DNA from: JBDHUJ01 sp039809105 | GTDB lineage: Bacteria > Patescibacteriota > Saccharimonadia > Saccharimonadales > UBA4665 | Length of the DNA: 50,834 bases | Direction: 5' to 3' | Assembly (NCBI GenBank): GCA_039809105.1 | Contig: JBDHUJ010000007.1 | Location: 1 to 50,834, forward strand | Notes under the pieces: model-generated | The model's database searches: none | What the model saw: only the letters and a program-made list of their open reading frames with translations | What the model was told of the DNA's origin: nothing | Part shown: piece by piece, positions 14,689-22,658 of the stretch | Layout: every line of letters begins with the position of its first letter | How positions within the stretch are numbered: the first letter of the stretch is position 1 | Translations under genes and position numbers: made by a program

Positions 14689-16077
14689 CTAGCGCCAGGT
14701 TTTGAGGATGGCGCGGGTTTTGGCGGCCGCGCGGCCGGTGTAATAGCGCTCGGGGTGTTCGATGATACGCTTTTCGCCAGTCGTGAACTTCGCCCAGTAC
14801 ACCTTCGCTTCGGCGTCAGCCACCACGACGTCAGCCAGTGGCACGCCCTTTTCCAAGGCTGCATGGGCCAGGGCTTTGGATTTCTCGTGGGCGAGGGTAT
14901 GGCCATATTTCGCGAGCAGCAAGTACAGTGGTTCGGCGGCAATGGCGCCTTCGGTCAGCGACAGGTTGCGCTGCATGGCCGTCTCGTCGACTTCGAGTTT
15001 GCTCATAATACGGTTCAGCCGCTCGGCCATGGCCGCGACCGATGCCGGTATGACCGCATAGAACCGTGATGAAGCGGAATCGGTCAGGTCGCGCTGGTGC
15101 TCGCTGGCCAAGTTCAGCCGGGCGTTCACCGTCTGGGCCGTGACTTGTTTCCACATGCTGACGACATTTTCGAAATTCCACGGATTGCGTTTGTGCGCCA
15201 TGGTGCTGGAGCCGGTCTGGCCTTTTTCGAACTTCTCCCGCACTTCAGCGATTTCGGTGCGTTGCAAGTGCCGCATGTCATGCCCGAGGTTGGCCATAAT
15301 ACCCGCCGCCAGGCTCAGTTCGTCCAGCAAACGGACGGTGTTCTCGGCCGGGACTATTTGCGTCGAATGCGGCGCAGGCCGGAGGTTCAGGTGGCCTAAA
15401 AGCTTTGCCTCGAACGCTATCGGATTCCCGATGAAAACACTCAACGCATTGTAGGCGCCGACCGCGCCAGAGAACTTGCCATACAGTTCACCGCTCAGCC
15501 GTTCTAGCCGGACGATACTTTCGCCGAGCCGACTGACGTATATCGCCATAGCATAGCCAAAGGTAATCGGCACGGCATGCTGGCCATGGGTGCGGCCTAT
15601 CTGCACTGTTTCGGCGTAGGTACCAGCTAGCTCGCACAGTGTCCGGTGCAGGGCTTTGAGCCGCGGGATGACGACGTTTTGCATGCAGTCGCGCAGCTGC
15701 AGTGCGCCCGCGGTACAGACGATATCGTACGAGGTCGCCCCGAAATGCACATATGGGTGCGCAGCTTCGGGCAGATGCAGTTTTATGGCATCGCCGACGG
15801 CTTTGATATCGTGCTTGGTAACCTGCTCGAGTTGGTAGACTTCCTCGGCGGTGATTTCGCCCGCAGCCGTTTCAATCTGCTGAGCAGCTTTTCTTGAACA
15901 AATTTCGTAGTCAGCCAAAGCGTGGGCCAGGGCAGCTTCGACATACGCCTGGTAGGCAATACGGCTGCGCTCCGAAAGATACCGCGCCACTTCGGCGTCG
16001 TAGTAGCGGGCATCGAGCGGGTCGAGCGCGCTGTAGTCGCGCTCTGGGCTGACCGCGGGCAATCGTATCGGTTTCAC
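14689..16077 (-). CDS. purB: Adenylosuccinate lyase
   Basis: 462 residues of the fumarase/aspartase superfamily: YVHFGATSYDI, the TRTHGQ-like RTHGQHAVPITFG and the signature GSSTMAHKRNP with the flexible catalytic loop. It splits SAICAR to AICAR plus fumarate and adenylosuccinate to AMP plus fumarate. GTG start at 16077 overlaps the purC stop (GTGA). Last gene of the leftward mntA-hepT-purC-purB operon. Length is normal for PurB. Confidence 0.93.
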   Translation of the reverse strand: MKPIRLPAVSPERDYSALDPLDARYYDAEVARYLSERSRIAYQAYVEAALAHALADYEICSRKAAQQIETAAGEITAEEVYQLEQVTKHDIKAVGDAIKLHLPEAAHPYVHFGATSYDIVCTAGALQLRDCMQNVVIPRLKALHRTLCELAGTYAETVQIGRTHGQHAVPITFGYAMAIYVSRLGESIVRLERLSGELYGKFSGAVGAYNALSVFIGNPIAFEAKLLGHLNLRPAPHSTQIVPAENTVRLLDELSLAAGIMANLGHDMRHLQRTEIAEVREKFEKGQTGSSTMAHKRNPWNFENVVSMWKQVTAQTVNARLNLASEHQRDLTDSASSRFYAVIPASVAAMAERLNRIMSKLEVDETAMQRNLSLTEGAIAAEPLYLLLAKYGHTLAHEKSKALAHAALEKGVPLADVVVADAEAKVYWAKFTTGEKRIIEHPERYYTGRAAAKTRAILKTWR

Positions 16078-17033
16078 GCGGCCGCTTCCAAAGCTTTCGT
16101 AACATTGGTCTCGATGCGCCCCAGGACGTCAGTTTCGTCAGCTGGCACAAATGTTTCGCCCGTCAGCCGTTCGTACACATAGGCGTAGCGGTTTCGCAGC
16201 TCGGTGATAACTTCGGCCGGCACCTCGGGCGGCTCGCCCTCGGCATAGGGGTCGAACCGCTCTTTGTACCACAAGCGCATGTACTCTTTGTCGTAGTTTT
16301 CCGGCTCTTTGCCGGCCGCCAGGCTGGCTTCGTACGTGTCGGCCCGCCAGTAGCGCGAGGAATCGGGCGTGTGGACCTCGTCTATCAGAAAGATATTGCC
16401 GTTGGCGTCGGCGCCGAATTCGTATTTCGTGTCGACCAGTATCAGGCCCTTTTCGGCCGCCGTCTTCTGCCCGAATGCAAAAAGTTCCAGGGCGGTTTTT
16501 TGCAGCTTTTCCCAGATTTCGGCGTCAATCAGGCCTTCGCTGACGGCCTCGGCCGGGGTAAGGTTGCGGTCGTGCACCTCGAATTTGGTCGTCGGCGTCA
16601 GCACCGGTTGCGGCAACTTCTGGTTCTTGCGCAGGCCGTCGGGTAGGGTAAAGTCGCCGTAATCGCGCTGGCCGCCACTGTACGTATGCCAGAGCGATGT
16701 GTTAGTCACACCGGTTATGTAGCCGCGGACTATCATTTCCAGCGGCACCACTTGGAACTTCTTGCCCCACGCCACGTTCGGGTCGGGGTAACCAACGATG
16801 TGGTTCGGGACGATATGCGCCGTCTGTTCAAACCACCACTTGCTGATAGCGGTCAGCAGCTCGCCTTTATGCGGCACCAGTGCCAGGTTGCGGTCGAAGG
16901 CCGAATAGCGGTCGCTGGCCACGAACAGCAGGCTGTCGCCCAGGTCGTACACATCGCGGACCTTGCCGTGGTACACGGCCTGTTGCCCGGAGAAATGAAA
17001 ATCGGTTTCGGTAATCAACGGTTCTGGAGACAT
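16074..17033 (-). CDS. purC: SAICAR synthetase
   Basis: 319 residues: HGKVRDVYDLGDSLLFVASDRYSAFD at the N-terminus (ATP-binding, SAICAR synthetase signature), VVPLEMIVRGYITG, LILVDTKYEFG and IFLIDEVHTPDSSRYW. It ligates aspartate to CAIR with ATP. The size fits the longer (about 300-residue) PurC group. Start at 17033 (MSPEPLITETDFHFSG) is chosen because it overlaps the hepT-like stop by one base (TGATG); an upstream extension to 17162 would run through the hepT gene. Its expression should depend on the toxin-antitoxin promoter at 17675-17680, as no other promoter is visible. Confidence 0.93.
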   Translation of the reverse strand: MSPEPLITETDFHFSGQQAVYHGKVRDVYDLGDSLLFVASDRYSAFDRNLALVPHKGELLTAISKWWFEQTAHIVPNHIVGYPDPNVAWGKKFQVVPLEMIVRGYITGVTNTSLWHTYSGGQRDYGDFTLPDGLRKNQKLPQPVLTPTTKFEVHDRNLTPAEAVSEGLIDAEIWEKLQKTALELFAFGQKTAAEKGLILVDTKYEFGADANGNIFLIDEVHTPDSSRYWRADTYEASLAAGKEPENYDKEYMRLWYKERFDPYAEGEPPEVPAEVITELRNRYAYVYERLTGETFVPADETDVLGRIETNVTKALEAAA

Positions 17034-17368
17034 CAGAGCAAGCCCCGCAGTTCGGTTACCAAGTCCGGCAAATACGCTTGGATGATATCCCAGACCGTCT
17101 CGTAGTCGACCGTCAGATACCCGTGCGCGATGATATTGCGCAGCCCTATCAGTTTCAACCACGACGGCGTAGCATACGCCTCGAAGTATTCCGGAAAATT
17201 GTCGCGAATCCTGGCAAACTGCTCGCCGGCGTCCAGCAGCCGCATCAGTGTCGCATCCTGCAGCAGCGAGTCCTGCATAAAGGCCGTCTTGTCATGCCCG
17301 GCCCGCGCTACGACCAGCGTCAGAGAGTCAAAGGCCGCGCCGATGTACGGTTTCGGCAGTTTCGTCAT
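17033..17368 (-). CDS. HepT-like HEPN toxin
   Basis: 111 residues, all helical, with the HEPN RNase signature R-x4-H-x-Y as R77-NIIA-H82-G-Y84 in LRNIIAHGYLTVDYETVW. In the HepT/MntA family the HEPN protein is an RNA-cleaving toxin, and the paired MNT enzyme silences it by adding AMP to the Tyr of this motif. The catalytic Arg/His and the modifiable Tyr are all retained. Overlaps the mntA-like gene by 4 nt upstream and purC by 1 nt downstream. Confidence 0.85.
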   Translation of the reverse strand: MTKLPKPYIGAAFDSLTLVVARAGHDKTAFMQDSLLQDATLMRLLDAGEQFARIRDNFPEYFEAYATPSWLKLIGLRNIIAHGYLTVDYETVWDIIQAYLPDLVTELRGLL

Positions 17369-17667
17369 AATACTCGCACCATATCAGGCGTAATGTAGGG
17401 TTCGAAGCGAGGGTGCAGGGCAGTGGTGATATCGACCGGCCGGCCAGTCGCCGCTTCGAGCTCGGTTTGCATGTCCACGACATCGAAGAGCGTATGCGCG
17501 CTATCCAACCGCACCAGCAAATCGATATCGCTATCGGCTCCGGCTTCGCCGCGCGCAAACGAACCGAACAGACTAGCCGACACTGCACCGTGCTTTCGCA
17601 ACACCCGGCGCAGTTCGTCCAGCGTAATCGGCAGCGCAAGCTCATGGCTCATGGCAGGCGTTTTCAT
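17365..17667 (-). CDS. MntA-like minimal nucleotidyltransferase antitoxin
   Basis: 100 residues with the MNT motif GSFARGEAGADSDIDLLV, i.e. G35-S36-x10-D47-x-D49, giving the metal-binding aspartates. Family members use ATP to AMPylate the partner HEPN toxin. Start at 17667 is set by a leaderless -10 TATAAT seven nt upstream; starts at 17676 and 17652 are alternatives. Its promoter overlaps that of divergent purK. Placing an ATP-consuming antitoxin first in a purine operon is unusual. Confidence 0.85.
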   Translation of the reverse strand: MKTPAMSHELALPITLDELRRVLRKHGAVSASLFGSFARGEAGADSDIDLLVRLDSAHTLFDVVDMQTELEAATGRPVDITTALHPRFEPYITPDMVRVL

Positions 17668-17674
17668 GACTATC

Positions 17675-17680
17675 ATTATA
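17675..17680 (-). promoter_or_regulatory. Leaderless promoter of mntA-hepT-purC-purB
   Basis: -10 TATAAT on the minus strand, 7 nt before the ATG at 17667. It occupies the place where the -35 of the divergent purK promoter would lie. Confidence 0.65.
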
Positions 17681-17694
17681 CACGGCGTCTACGG

Positions 17695-17700
17695 TATGAT
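17695..17700 (+). promoter_or_regulatory. Leaderless promoter of purK operon
   Basis: -10 TATGAT, 6 nt before the ATG at 17707. The two divergent -10 boxes are only 14 bp apart, so polymerases cannot bind both at once. Confidence 0.6.
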
Positions 17701-17706
17701 ACACGC

Positions 17707-18843
17707 ATGGAAACACAGCAGACGATTGGGATTGTAGGCGGTGGACAGTTGGGGCGCATGCTGACGCTGGCAGCGTTGCCGCTCGGTTTTAAGGTAGTAG
17801 TCGTGGACCCAGGTGAGCATTCACCGGCAGCGCAGGTGGGCGCTACGGAGATTACGGCAAACTTATATGACGAGCAGGCGCTGCGTGAGCTGGCCGCGCA
17901 GGCAGATTATATTACTATCGAAATCGAGCATCTGGACGCCGACGTGCTGGAAAAAGTCTCGCGCGAGACAGGCAAGCCAGTAAACCCCGCGCCAGCCACC
18001 ATCCGGCTCATCCAGGACAAATTCGCTCAAAAGCAGTTCCTGGCGGAACACAACGTGCCGGTTGCGCCGTTCGTAGAAATTACCGACGAAAAATCGGCCA
18101 ATGCGGCACTGAAGAAGTTCAAAGGCAAGATGCTCCTGAAAACCCGCCATGGGGCCTACGACGGCCGCGGCAACATGGTGGTGAAGTCGGCAGTTGACAT
18201 CCACCAAGCGTTCGAACGGTTCGCAGGCAAAAAGCTCTACGCCGAAGGCTTCGTGCCGTTTACCAAAGAACTGGCCGTGATGGTCGCCCGGAGCACGACC
18301 GGCGAGGTCAAAACCTACCCGGTCGTCGAAACCATCCATCAGCGCAACATCTGCCTGGAAGTGCTGGCGCCGGCCGAAGTCCCGGCAGCCACCCGCAAAA
18401 AGGCGGAAAAGCTAGCCGCCACCGTCGCCGCTCTGCTGGACGGCGCCGGTATGTTCGGCATAGAGATGTTCCTGACGGCCGAGGATAACGTGCTGGTGAA
18501 CGAAATCGCGCCGCGCGTGCACAACAGCGGCCACTACACGCAAGACGCGGCCCGCACCAGCCAGTTCGAGCAGCACATCCGCGCCGTCAGCGGCTTGCCA
18601 CTCGGCGACACAGGCATGAACGTGCCGGCCGCCGTAATGATAAACATCCTGGGCGAGCGCGACGGCCCCACGAACCTGACCGGTGTCGGCAAAGCGCTGG
18701 CCTCCGGCCACACCTCGGTCCATGTGTACGGGAAATCCCCCACTAAAACCGACCGCAAGATGGGACACATAAACGCCACGGGCAAAACGCTCGGCGAAGC
18801 CCGACGCCGCGCCCGGAAAGCCCGCAAGGATATCGATATATGA
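17707..18843 (+). CDS. purK: N5-carboxyaminoimidazole ribonucleotide synthase
   Basis: 378 residues of the ATP-grasp family: GIVGGGQLGRMLTLAALPLG at the N-terminus, KTRHGAYDGRGN (ATP-binding loop), FGIEMFLTAEDNVLVNEIAPRVHNSGHYT (catalytic and metal region). It carboxylates AIR with ATP and bicarbonate to N5-CAIR. Start at 17707 follows the leaderless -10; an open frame to 17413 runs antisense through mntA and is rejected. Overlaps purE by 4 nt (ATGA). Confidence 0.94.
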   Translation: METQQTIGIVGGGQLGRMLTLAALPLGFKVVVVDPGEHSPAAQVGATEITANLYDEQALRELAAQADYITIEIEHLDADVLEKVSRETGKPVNPAPATIRLIQDKFAQKQFLAEHNVPVAPFVEITDEKSANAALKKFKGKMLLKTRHGAYDGRGNMVVKSAVDIHQAFERFAGKKLYAEGFVPFTKELAVMVARSTTGEVKTYPVVETIHQRNICLEVLAPAEVPAATRKKAEKLAATVAALLDGAGMFGIEMFLTAEDNVLVNEIAPRVHNSGHYTQDAARTSQFEQHIRAVSGLPLGDTGMNVPAAVMINILGERDGPTNLTGVGKALASGHTSVHVYGKSPTKTDRKMGHINATGKTLGEARRRARKARKDIDI

Positions 18844-19352
18844 ACAAGCCTTTGGCCGGCATCATCATGGGTTCGGACAGCGACCTCGATGTGATGTGCG
18901 AAGCCGCCAAAGTGTTGGAACAGTTCGGCGTGCCCCACGAAGTCCGTATTATTTCCGCCCACCGCACGCCAGATGCCATGGAGCAGTACGCGCACGAAGC
19001 TGCCGGACGCGGCCTGAAGCTCATCATCGCCGGCGCAGGCGGCTCGGCGCATTTGCCGGGCATGACCGCTTCCGGTACGCCGCTGCCCGTCATCGCCGTA
19101 CCGGTCAAGCGCGACAATCACGACCACGAAGCACTGTGGAGCAACGTGAAGATGCCGCCCGGCATCCCCCTGGCCACCATGCCCGAAAACGGCGCCCGGA
19201 ACGCTGCGCTGCTGGCCATAGAAATCCTGAGCCTCCTCGACCCGGCGCTTGCCGAACAATACGCCGCCTTCCGCGCCAAACAACACGACGACGTCATCGC
19301 TCTCGACGCCAAACTGCAATCCACCGGCTGGGAAGCTTACATTCAAAAGTAA
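18840..19352 (+). CDS. purE: N5-CAIR mutase
   Basis: 170 residues with the class I PurE core: GIIMGSDSDLDVM, EVRIISAHRTPD (catalytic His) and IIAGAGGSAHLPGM. It converts N5-CAIR to CAIR, fitting the adjacent purK. The loop after PVIAVPV is KRDNHDHEALWSNVKMPPGIP instead of the usual SxxLxGxDSLLSxVQMPxGIP, a divergence near the active site. Length is typical. Confidence 0.92.
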   Translation: MNKPLAGIIMGSDSDLDVMCEAAKVLEQFGVPHEVRIISAHRTPDAMEQYAHEAAGRGLKLIIAGAGGSAHLPGMTASGTPLPVIAVPVKRDNHDHEALWSNVKMPPGIPLATMPENGARNAALLAIEILSLLDPALAEQYAAFRAKQHDDVIALDAKLQSTGWEAYIQK

Positions 19353-19432
19353 GTATTCAATTTGCTATTGCTTGCATTATATGTCACGCAAGAGTTAAAT
19401 GATGCCAGCCGAATAACATCACAAGGAGGGCT

Positions 19433-20074
19433 ATGAGTCTAATTGAGCTACCGATTGTAACGCGAACAGTACTAGAAGATATACCTTTTGAGACCACTGG
19501 TAAATCTCCTTTTATCGAGGATTTGGACCCTGCACTTGTATTGCAAGCCCATGATGTTATGTATCAAAAAGGCGCTGCCGTGCTCTCAGCCATCGCTATG
19601 GCCGCCAGCATAGAGGGAGCGAGATTATTAACACCAGACAATAATTGGCAACGAAGCGAACTGGTGCACGGACCGGGCGCCTTGGAGCGAGAATATTTAG
19701 CGGCACACCCTTCGACGGCCAGAAATGCCCAGCCCTACGTCAGTCTGTACGCCACACAAAGATATACCAGCCCCGAAGATACTCTTACTAAACAAACAAC
19801 TGTAGGCTTCGGACTTTCTGCTAATAGAGGGGGCCTGCAACGCCTCACTATTGCTTATGCTCTAGCCCGAAGCTTCAGCCAGGAATGGCGAGCTACCGCA
19901 CCGGCCCAAAACCCCGACAACAGTTCCGTGCGATCACTTGCCGATACCGATGAGGTGACCGGGACAGTACGTGCACCCCTAAGCATACTGAGGGGCATAA
20001 TGCTACGGGACTTTACGCTTGCAGCTCAAAATCCCGGCTTGCTACGAGCCATCGTACCGAACGCAACCTCTTGA
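19433..20074 (+). CDS. Unknown protein inside purine operon
   Basis: 213 residues, no signal peptide, no recognised motif. Ala-rich helical stretch at about 45-65 (GAAVLSAIAMAASIEGARLL), polar middle, helical C-terminus. Strong AAGGAGGG Shine-Dalgarno six nt before the ATG. A possible promoter (TTGCAT 19372-19377, 17-nt spacer, TTAAAT 19395-19400) precedes it, so it may start a sub-operon. Base usage looks more AT-rich than in the purine genes, suggesting later arrival. Confidence 0.6.
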   Translation: MSLIELPIVTRTVLEDIPFETTGKSPFIEDLDPALVLQAHDVMYQKGAAVLSAIAMAASIEGARLLTPDNNWQRSELVHGPGALEREYLAAHPSTARNAQPYVSLYATQRYTSPEDTLTKQTTVGFGLSANRGGLQRLTIAYALARSFSQEWRATAPAQNPDNSSVRSLADTDEVTGTVRAPLSILRGIMLRDFTLAAQNPGLLRAIVPNATS

Positions 20075-20173
20075 TAACCTCCGCCTGGTTACATTGTATT
20101 TATTGCAATAGCGATTTCAGCGCCGACACGCTACACTTAGCCTAGGACTACAGCAAACATAAGGGGTATCGCG

Positions 20174-21010
20174 ATGAGGGAGTTGGTTGTAACAGAGCCG
20201 TTGAATAACCAGTGGCTCGCCGCGCATGATTACGACGGCACGATTGCATTGACGTCCGAACCGGCACCCAACGGGATGACCGTAGACCTGGCGTATGAGG
20301 CAGCAGTCGAGCATGTTTTCAGCGACCATAGCGATGCAGTAGCCCTCTATCACGCCAGTGGTGGCATGAACAACCGAGCGCCGACAGAGATTGTCAGTCA
20401 ACTGCTCAGGGAACTTGGCATCGAACAAGACGCTGCAGCCATTCAGTCCCGTTCCGAAGACCTCGTTGCTGCCAAACTCGGCCACCTTAAATCGCAAGTA
20501 GGCGAGCGGCTGCCCGACGGAGCACACTGGCCAAGATTTACCGATGGTTTTGAGTCGTATTGGCAGTATCTTGGCCAAAAGGGGAGTATTACATCGGCTA
20601 TACTTTCATCCGGCCATGAAGCTTTTATACGAAGCACTTTTGACATACACGACTTGGCGCCACCGGATTTATTCGTGACAGATGATGATATGCGTCCATT
20701 GACAACCCTTCTCCCACGCAAACTTACCGAGAAACCTTCTCCGTTGTTAATGCAGTTATTACACGAACGCTGGATAGACGCTACACAGGCAGCTAGTGAC
20801 CATGACCCTTATGATTCCGGCCTCTTTGCAGCGGCAGCCCGACGAACGGTTTATATGGGCGATAGTATCAAGAAAGATGGCGAACTAGCCCACAACAGTG
20901 GCGTGCTGTTCGTGCATATCAGGCCCCAAGAGTCCCTATGCGGCTGGCAGGAGGCTGCAAGAGCGTTGGGAATTACAGCCTTTAGCGGCAGGGAAGTTAC
21001 CGTCGCATGA
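20174..21010 (+). CDS. HAD-superfamily hydrolase
   Basis: 278 residues: motif I HDYDGTIAL (Asp19, Asp21), motif II in SAILSSGHEAF, a Lys in LTEKPSPLL, and motif IV YMGDSIKKDGELA. These are the four HAD phosphatase motifs in order, with a large helical cap between I and II. Probably a cytoplasmic phosphatase of small phospho-metabolites; its place between purE and purM suggests a nucleotide or sugar-phosphate substrate, which is inference. Shine-Dalgarno AAGGGG at 20161-20166. Overlaps the next gene by 4 nt (ATGA). Confidence 0.75.
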   Translation: MRELVVTEPLNNQWLAAHDYDGTIALTSEPAPNGMTVDLAYEAAVEHVFSDHSDAVALYHASGGMNNRAPTEIVSQLLRELGIEQDAAAIQSRSEDLVAAKLGHLKSQVGERLPDGAHWPRFTDGFESYWQYLGQKGSITSAILSSGHEAFIRSTFDIHDLAPPDLFVTDDDMRPLTTLLPRKLTEKPSPLLMQLLHERWIDATQAASDHDPYDSGLFAAAARRTVYMGDSIKKDGELAHNSGVLFVHIRPQESLCGWQEAARALGITAFSGREVTVA

Positions 21011-21555
21011 CGCAGAATTCGTGGTATGTAGTGACCGGCGGGCCGTCGGTAGGAAAGACGACGCTGCTGGCTGCGCTGGCGGCAAAGGGTTACGCCACCG
21101 CAGGAGAAGCGGCGCGAGCAGTCATAGATGAAGGCCTGGCGGCGGGGAAAACCGTTGCCGAGATACGTGCCGATGAAAAAGCTTTTCAGGAGGAAGTCGT
21201 CCGGTACAAAATCGCTACCGAAGCGACGCTGCCCAAAGACGTACCGACGTTTTTCGACCGCGCCATGCACGATACCATCGCCTATTTGCGGTACTATGGG
21301 TTCGGCATAGCAGATTGGATACGCGAAGCCTGCCGGCAGTCACGCTATGCCACCGTGTTCCTCTTGGAACCACTCGCCACCTACGAACAGGATTATGCAC
21401 GCGTCGAGGACGCGGATTTCGCCCGAAAAATCCAGGACTTGTTATATGACGCCTATGCCGAAGATGGCATGCAGCCCGTACGGGTACCTGCCATGCCGTC
21501 CGAAGATAGGGTACAATTCATACTGAACCATGTGAGCCAGGAGCAACCATCGTGA
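21007..21555 (+). CDS. AAA_28-type P-loop NTPase
   Basis: 182 residues: Walker A GGPSVGKTT (residues 11-19), acidic FFDRAMHDTIAYLRYYG (Walker B-like region), and a C-terminal helical part. This pattern fits the AAA_28/NadR-like kinase group, whose members bind ATP and may phosphorylate nucleosides or cofactors. The reaction is unknown. Overlaps the HAD gene and purM by 4 nt each, so it is locked into the purine operon. Confidence 0.75.
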   Translation: MTQNSWYVVTGGPSVGKTTLLAALAAKGYATAGEAARAVIDEGLAAGKTVAEIRADEKAFQEEVVRYKIATEATLPKDVPTFFDRAMHDTIAYLRYYGFGIADWIREACRQSRYATVFLLEPLATYEQDYARVEDADFARKIQDLLYDAYAEDGMQPVRVPAMPSEDRVQFILNHVSQEQPS

Positions 21556-22658
21556 GCAAACAAGATAGTTACGCGAAGTCGGGGGTGGATTATAGCGCTA
21601 TGGACCCCATAAAGGTCCTGGCGCAGCAGCAAGCGCGCGCCACGGCGGGACAACTGGGCAACTTCGGCGCGACAGAAGTCGCGGCCAGCCGCGGCGAGTC
21701 AGCCTACGTCTGGGAAGAACCCGATGCCTACCGTTCGCTGGTCATAGAAGGACTCGGCACCAAAAACCTGGTAGCCGACGCAACCCGGCAATTCACCGGC
21801 AAAACTCATTACGATGCCATCGCCCAGGACACCATCGCCATGGTCGTAAATGACCTGATAGTCGTCGGTGCGCTCCCGCAAGTGGTAAATGCCTACTTCG
21901 CTATCGGCGACTCGGCCTGGATGAACGACCGTGAACGCGCCAGCGACCTTATACATGGTTGGGCGGCAGCCTGCGAGCTGGCCGGTGCAACCTGGGGCGG
22001 CGGCGAAACCCCGACACTCAAAGGTATCATCGCGCCGGAAACCATCGACCTCGGTGGTTCGGCCGTCGGCATCGTAAGCCCGAAAGAACGGCTGGTACTG
22101 GGCGACAAGCTGGCAGCTGGCGATGCGCTTGTGCTCGTTGCCAGCAGCGGTATCCACGCCAACGGCCTGACCATGGCCCGGTCCATCGCCGGCAAATTGC
22201 CAGAAGGATACGCGACCAAACTGAAAGATGGACGCATGTACGGCGAAGCGCTGCTGACACCGACGCCGATTTACGTTTCGTTCGTCAAAAGCCTGCTCGA
22301 AGCCGGGCTCGATATCCACTACATGGTCAACGTTACCGGCCACGGCTGGCGCAAACTGATGCGGGCCACCGCACCGTTCACATACCGCTTGCATCTCCTG
22401 CCAGCGGTGCAGCCGGAGTTCAGCTTCATACAGGAACAGTCCGGTGCCAGCCTGGAAGACATGTACGGCAACTTCAACATGGGCGCCGGCTTTGCCGTAT
22501 ACCTCCCCGCCAGCGAAGCAGACAAAGTAGTCGAGCTCGCACGGCAGACCGGCCATGAAGCGCTGGTAGCCGGGACGGTCGAAGCAGGGCCGAAGCAAGT
22601 CGTCATCGAACCACTGGGCATAACGTTCGCCGGGGACAGTCTGGAGGTGCGTGCGTGA
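21552..22658 (+). CDS. purM: AIR synthetase
   Basis: 368 residues with GVDYSAMDPIKVLAQQ, the DTIAMVVNDLIVVGA loop (the D-x-VxMxxNDL ATP-binding site), GGGETPT and GAGFAVYLP. It closes the imidazole ring of FGAM to AIR with ATP. Longer than E. coli PurM (345), with sequence insertions near the N-terminus. GTG start overlaps the upstream stop (GTGA); overlaps purL by 4 nt. Confidence 0.9.
   Translation: MSKQDSYAKSGVDYSAMDPIKVLAQQQARATAGQLGNFGATEVAASRGESAYVWEEPDAYRSLVIEGLGTKNLVADATRQFTGKTHYDAIAQDTIAMVVNDLIVVGALPQVVNAYFAIGDSAWMNDRERASDLIHGWAAACELAGATWGGGETPTLKGIIAPETIDLGGSAVGIVSPKERLVLGDKLAAGDALVLVASSGIHANGLTMARSIAGKLPEGYATKLKDGRMYGEALLTPTPIYVSFVKSLLEAGLDIHYMVNVTGHGWRKLMRATAPFTYRLHLLPAVQPEFSFIQEQSGASLEDMYGNFNMGAGFAVYLPASEADKVVELARQTGHEALVAGTVEAGPKQVVIEPLGITFAGDSLEVRA

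Noticed and set aside
21699..22598. 299-codon minus-strand frame opposite purM
   Set aside because: Antisense shadow of a clear purM; no domain or start signal.
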